From contig NC_083510.1 in assembly GCF_032362555.1 (NCBI RefSeq), forward strand, positions 4,367,501 through 4,431,500: DNA of 64,000 nucleotides. Reading direction: 5' to 3'. The position numbers and the translations under genes are program-made. A model generated the notes under the pieces. That model made no database searches. It was not told the origin of the DNA and saw only the letters and a program-made list of their open reading frames with translations. The stretch comes from Amyelois transitella. Its lineage: Eukaryota > Arthropoda > Insecta > Lepidoptera > Pyralidae. Positions 58,150 through 64,000 of the stretch are shown here, piece after piece (within the stretch, counting starts at the first letter, position 1; each line of letters begins with the position of its first letter).

Positions 58150-58895
58150 ACTTTCCTGAGCTACCATCAAAAGCAGAGTAGATATCCAAGGGTAGTCCTT
58201 GGATCAAGAGGAATATAATGATGAAATATATTATTTTGTAGTATTTAAATAATTTTATATAAAATAGGTAAAGTTTTTAGAGAATTCCAGACTTCCTTAA
58301 CTTGATTAACCACCTTATTTTTAGCATCAGCTTACTCACTTACTTATTTTAAGCCTTTATTTACTCGTTATGCTAGATTAATAATTTTCACCTCGTATCG
58401 AAGTTTTGTAAAAAAAAAATCAGGTCTAAGTTTTATCGATATGTTAATTTATACGCATACGTATATATTTCTGGCATTCAGAGTATTTGAGCCTAATTGG
58501 ATTTATGCAAGATGACATTGCTTTACATACCTCGGCATGTCCTACAATTCTTTGCAAGCTATCATTATTTACAAAATACTATTACGCACCAACCAACCTC
58601 GTTAGGCCAACAAGTACGAGTAGGTACCTCTATTATAATTATTTTAAAACAACGCTGCTCTCAGACCCATTCTTTCTTATTTTTATTATAAGAATTGTTT
58701 AAAGTTAGATAGTTGTTTCGTGGATAAAAAATTCACTCGTTGTAGGTTTGAAGTAGCATAGAGAATCCGTTACAGGAATCATTAAAAATATATATATTTG
58801 GCAGTAGCTTTTCTCGACCGTTTGGAATATATCATCTCCTGTGCTTCACATTATATATATTCAAAATTATATGAAGATCGGTCCAATAGATTAAA

Positions 58896-59078
58896 TCACT
58901 ACATAGTATAAAACAAAGTCGCTATTTTAGTCTGTTTGTCTGTATGCTTAAATCTTTAAAATTATGCAACGGATTTTGATGCGATTTTTTGTAACAGGTA
59001 GAGTGATTCATGAGGAAGGTTTTTATGTATAATTTTTTCAGAATTTTGCTCCCGTGCGAAGCCTGGGCGGGTCGCTAG
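58896..59078 (+). mobile_element. Helitron-like non-autonomous element
   Basis: Starts TCACTACATAGTATAAAACA and ends GCCTGGGCGGGTCGCTAG, flanked by A and T. 183 bp; same 3' end type as 3467 and 43940. Confidence 0.6.
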
Positions 59079-59079
59079 T

Positions 59080-60920
59080 ATATAACCAAGTAACAAATTG
59101 ACTAACTTTATTTTAAACTCGACTATGACACAATCAGACCTCCATGATGACTTTAAAAACTAAACGTATAAAAAAAAATGTCCATCAAAAACACTTAAAT
59201 ATAACCTTGACTATCATCATCAATCGCAACAAATTTTTAATTGTTCAATTTTAATTTTTTACGGTAGCGTACTGTTCAAGTATACATTTATTAGTTTTCA
59301 TGCATGCACATGAATTATATAATCGTGTTTGATTGCTATTTTGTTGACTTGACCTTCATGTGGGCAATAACTCTTATCAACCATAGCTTAATAATTAATT
59401 TTATTACTTTTTTTAGTATACTGAAAAATTCTGTCTTTTTTGATATGACTTTTATTTGATAAAAGCTAGTTTTATTTTTAAATAAATAACAATACAATCA
59501 TCATCCTCCTGGCGTTTAGTCCCGGTTGCGTGCTCGCCTCTCTATTACTACTACTTGGAATAACCATGAATAAAAAACGAAAACGGCAATGTAATGCAAT
59601 TAATAAAAAAACATCACGTAACGTCGTCATATTTCTTTTGTTTCCTCAGCCAAAAAGGTTGAAACGTCTTACGTGTAAGACATAAAAATATAGTCTAAAA
59701 ATTTGTCTTGAAACACTGTGCCCCTATGAAATATTATTCAAATGATGTAACTATTTCTTATGCCATCAGATATTTGAATAACCAGCTATATCTGGATGTA
59801 ATTATTAGGTAAAATGAAACCGGAGTGCGACAAGGAACAGCACTTTCTAGGCCCTTCTTGTGCAGATAAATGTAGGCAATAGCCTATAAATCTTGACTGC
59901 TCTCATAACCGACTGCTGTGACGCCATAGCTCTTATGTAGTCCACAAAATTGTTAAATCTAACTAGGTCAGTTTTCAGCATAGAAATATTTTTAAATCGA
60001 ATCATCAGTATATGAACCATAGATAATATGATACTTACAATAGGTAAATTAAGGCTAAATAGACGCATTGGAATGACGTATGTGTAAAAAGTTATTTCAG
60101 AGCATCGGTGGACGAGCAGTTATGTTGTAGTTCGAGTTCTACCACGGCCACCAGTGACTATTTTCTCAGATCGGTTCATTAGTTTGAGCATATCAGTGAG
60201 AAAACCATGGCGAAAAACCCTACAGCTGTTCGATGTAACCATAATTCAATATCCAATAAATTCCCCATCAAGGTTCTGGAAGTTTTGATAGGAATTTAGG
60301 TCGCTTCATGAAAAATCTTACTTTAGAGAGTGTACTTCAGAATCATAGTCGTAGGAGTAGAACCAGTATCTTGTCTAAAGAAATAAGGACGAGGATGAGG
60401 AATACTCTTATAATTCCAATCCATCTCATACCTAACTATGTGTAACTCTCACGTGTAGTGTATTTATAGTTACATATCTCCATTTGTTCCTTTTTTTCGT
60501 AGTAATTTCTGCTATGAAATGGGCAGGAATACCTAATGCACATATTTACAATCACAAAGTTCAATCTAACTTTAACTAACCTAACAATAATCCAATAAGG
60601 TAGTTTGGTTAAATTTAATCTTTCAAATCTAGAGTGCATTAAGTAAGGATACCTTTAATCCATTTGGAAAAGTTAACTTTTAATTAAAAAATGTATCCTT
60701 AATAATTTTTTGTAGATCACACTAATCATCCTTTGTTTAATAATTGCAAAAAATTGTAACAATATCAACCTCTCACTTATTGTCCATTTTCTCTACACAT
60801 TGTAGCCATATCGAGTCTTGCGACACTCTATAAAGTGAACAGATTGGCAATGCGGCAATTACTGTGATCCGATCGGATATCGTCGGGAATAGATCCCCTC
60901 CACGGACTGCTTATGTTTTG
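59080..60920. other. Intergenic, no gene seen
   Basis: AT-rich; a repeat-C piece near 59497-59545 (CATCCTCCTGGCGTTTAGTC). No coding region recognised before the CP16 promoter. Confidence 0.5.
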
Positions 60921-60927
60921 TTTGTTA

Positions 60928-60962
60928 TATAAAAAGAGTGCACTATCAGAGCTATACCAGTC
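60928..60962 (+). promoter_or_regulatory. CP16 core promoter
   Basis: TATAAAA at 60928-60934; start region CCAGTC at 60957-60962. Confidence 0.65.
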
Positions 60963-60988
60963 GTCAAGGCATTTGTCTCTACAGCAAA

Positions 60989-62584
60989 ATGTTCTCCAAA
61001 GTAAGCAGTACATTCCAAACCATTAAAAATTGCGTAATGATAATTTTGTTGTGCGTGTTGAAAACACTGTACTTTTTTATTTCAGGTCCTGTTACTTTGC
61101 GCCGTAGTGGCCGCCTGCCACGCCGGTCTGATCCACCATGCTCCAGCAGTCTCCTCTCAGAACATTTACCGTCATGACCAGAGCATCCACCATGAAGCCC
61201 CGGTACATTATTCTGCTCCCGTCGTCCATGCCGCTCCTGTTCATGCCGCCCCTGTGTTACATGCCGCCCCTCTGATCCACGCTGCGCCCATCCACACTGC
61301 TGTGCATGCTGCCCCATCCCATGAGGATCATTATGTTGATGAATACGTAAGTTATTGTGTGATTAGAACTATGTTACATTTGATATTTAAATTGAAGGGG
61401 GCAGTAATAAGTTTTATTTGTATGACATAAACTTTGGCCTAGCTAATTTCTTTTCCTACAAAAATCTTCATAACTATTGGTTAGTTTGAATATAGACATG
61501 AATTAATGATGAAAATGTTATAACTAGATATGTTTTATGTGTATTCAATTCATCGAAAAAAATTAAAATATATCCTAAAACTCTTGTCAATAAATATTAC
61601 CAACCCTCACGTTAACCTATTTACTCCAAACATTCTTCCAGTAGTGTCTCTAAACAAAAACATGTATGTACAGGCTCATCCCAAATACGGCTACTCTTAC
61701 TCCGTGGAGGACCCCCACACCGGTGACCACAAGTCCCAGCACGAGGAGAGAGACGGCGACGTCGTAAAAGGAGAATACTCTCTACTCCAGCCTGACGGCT
61801 CCTTCCGCAAGGTCACTTACACCGCTGACCACCACAATGGGTAATAATAAAAACTTATTATGACTGTTAGCTGACGTAAAGTACCTAAGTTAAATAGATA
61901 AGGTTCATTCTTTACGAAACTTTATATTAATACAATTATAAAAATAAACGTTCAGACACAGGCCGATTTGACACAGATCATCATCTTGACTTGACCTAAG
62001 AATGAAGCCAGAACATTGTGGTTAAGAGGTAGGTATTTAGTGCCATAGAGAGCAATATTACAGAGGCAGATGTTAAAAATGTGTTTATAGTAAATATAAG
62101 CTCAAAGTATTGAGCTTTAGAATTAACCAATTACCATCCAAAACAAAGAATTTCATTATAAGTATTTTTAGATGAAAATGAAAAGGTAATAGTCGCTGGG
62201 GCAAATTTGAATACCAATATGACAGTGGGTTTATAAACATTACGATATGTGTAGTCTATGAACCTCATCTAACCGTGTTTTGGAAAAATTAAGTCAAACT
62301 CAAAGTAGAAAGGCGCTTAATTCATTAGTACAAGATTTCGTCTCGAAAGAATGAAGGCAGCATTAAACAAAAGCATGCTTAATTTGAATATTAAGCAACA
62401 ATGCAATCGCCATAAATTTGCACCATCAGATAGTACCGTGGTGAATTGTAAAATAGGCGACGTGCTTTGTCTAGATCTAGGCTTGTTTATGTGTAAAATT
62501 CCTTTTTGAAACTCAAAAACTTATTCTTGCCACAGATTCAACGCCGTCGTGCACAACACTCCTCCGGTCATCCATCATCATTAG
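60989..62584 (+). CDS. CP16: His/Ala/Pro RR-2 cuticular protein
   Basis: Exons 60989-61000, 61086-61346, 61674-61840 and 62536-62584 give 162 residues. Signal peptide [17 protein letters not shown], then [19 protein letters not shown], a linker of VHAAP/LHAAP/IHAAP repeats, EDHYVDEY, and an RR-2 domain ([20 protein letters not shown] ... [20 protein letters not shown] ... GFNAVV) split at Gly-Phe. The short tail ends PPVIHHH. It combines the MFSK signal and SSQ motif of the Ala/Pro subfamily with the three-intron structure of CP1-CP6. The third donor is GTAATA, weaker than usual. AATAAA at 62808. Confidence 0.95.
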
Positions 62585-62819
62585 GAGACACTTTACCCAG
62601 TCTGTGATATTAGGCTTATAGTATTAGTTTATACGTAATCGACTTAGGTCCACCGTCTCATTTTCTTCTATTGTATATTGTGTAGTTGCATCAGTTTACC
62701 ACTCTGTGTTCTATTAATTTTTAGTCCTCTTCCATCTCACTAGACTTATTCTTGGTGTGGTCTTTGTAGTGAATGAGTGTATAAAACACACGTTGCATTA
62801 TATTGTAAATAAAATGAAT

Positions 62820-64000
62820 ATACGATTTAAAATGAACCTACTGTTGTTTTATTTCGAAATTACATAAATGATTTAGTAATCACACTGCGAAAATGTTTTA
62901 AGTAATAATAACAGTACGCATTTAAACATATGTGTTGCAATTAATTGGAGCATTTTGCAGTAGGCAGTAAATACCATTAGAGAGTCAAAAAATTGCATTG
63001 TGTTAGCCCTGACATGTGTTAATTGCACTCGGTACCCGCTGAACCGTGGGAAGCATTGGATGACTAAGACAATGGGCACAAATTGCATAAACATCATGCC
63101 CAAAATAAGGAGCGAAAGTTATACAAGTAGCCAGCGGCTATCAGGTTGTAGCGAAATCCTTAGGTATTTAATATTCCTACATTTAGCAATCGAGATCACA
63201 TTGATTTTGCGACGGACCTACATTGCTTTCAGTTCCTGGTCACAAAATGAAACGCTCAAGAGCTGAACACTAGTGATATCGTTAAATTGAATTACAGAGA
63301 AAACTTCCCGATCCTCGCAATGAGAACGCCGCGGCTCAATTAAGAAATATTAAAAGTAGCATTAAGAGTATAAGAATTTAAAACATGTCCTCGATTGTTT
63401 AAAGTATTGACAATCGATTACGACTCACAACTGTGTTCGTGAGATTGTAATAATTTTAATTTATCTTATTACTTAAAGTGACGTAACAGAAGTTCTAGAG
63501 AACAATTTATATTTGTACCAGATAGCCTAATCAGGTCACTAATGATAAATATCATTTGAGATGGAAACAGAGGTAAGAAAAGAATTATCATTCTCAGTTA
63601 AAATAATAATCTTCCGTATTGAAAAGATGAACTACGACATTTCTACCTATAAAAGGTCTGTGGAAGGATTTCTTGATTTTTTTTAAGATCAAAGGCATAT
63701 CCTGTTGAATAAAAAAGTTGGCAAAATAAAACATGAGAACTATATAACTATATATCACTTAACATCATCGCACAGTCTTATTAAGAACTTGCTACACTTT
63801 TTTGAGGTCTACAGCTTTTATTAACAACTAACGCAATTTTAGTCGAAGATTATGTTACACGTATGCCTGCTATGAATGGAAGGTCGGTTCTATAAAGTTT
63901 AATTAAGTGGCAAAAAAATATCTCATAACATAATTGATTGACTTTTAATGATATGTAGTATAATTTCTATTAAAATATAATGGTACAGAACCCATAGTCT
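62820..64000. other. Right end of window, no gene seen
   Basis: AT-rich DNA. A TATAAAA at 63649 is not followed within 100 bp by an ATG with a micro-exon donor, so no gene start is called. Confidence 0.5.

Noticed and set aside
63649-63760. Start of a further cuticle gene at the right edge
   Set aside because: TATA box only; no micro-exon with GTAAG donor follows.

Overview
The window looks like a lepidopteran (moth or butterfly) nuclear locus. It has AT-rich intergenic DNA, short introns, abundant tRNA-headed SINEs, Lep1-type Helitrons ending in CTAG, LINE fragments and other repeats of lepidopteran style, and a dense cluster of insect cuticular-protein genes. I read 16 genes of the RR-2 (Rebers-Riddiford chitin-binding) cuticular protein family, here called CP1-CP16, plus one unrecognised secreted-protein gene. 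Species cannot be told from the sequence alone.

Layout. Positions 1-20,200 hold CP1-CP6, the histidine-rich subfamily. Its proteins have a signal peptide, one or more SSQ-x-I blocks, a His/Lys/Glu-rich linker, an RR-2 domain altered to THD and DGH where the usual sequence is TGD and DGD, and a poly-His tail. CP3/CP4 and CP5/CP6 are head-to-head pairs. CP7 (22,974-24,681, minus) is a transitional Ala-rich gene. A 6.4-kb stretch with repeats and hairpins and no recognisable gene follows. An orphan secreted-protein gene (31,123-33,623) then precedes the Ala/Pro/His-rich subfamily CP8-CP14 (33,978-53,088). Five of these (CP8-CP12) predict the same 200-residue protein. CP9-CP10 and CP11-CP12 are the arms of a large inverted duplication with a 2.4-kb spacer. 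CP15 and CP16 (54,630-62,584) are more divergent single genes.

Shared architecture. Every gene whose start is visible begins with a micro-exon: 12 nt encoding M-x-x-K in the CPs, 21 nt in the orphan. It is followed by a phase-0 intron and then the rest of the signal peptide. TATA boxes lie about 30-31 bp upstream of an initiator: TCAGT in CP2-CP7, TCATT in CP8-CP14. CP1-CP6, CP15 and CP16 have a third intron splitting the RR-2 domain at the Gly-Phe of GFxA. CP7-CP14 lack it.

The genes are expected to act together: secreted proteins that bind chitin fibres in hard cuticle (the known role of RR-2 proteins), with low-complexity linkers that can interact or be cross-linked. The most striking features are genomic: a palindrome of near-identical genes, patchy gene-conversion tracts that include an intron, bodies placed behind different promoters, stepwise duplication of protein modules inside CP5, and several snap-back inversions with 4-nt loops.
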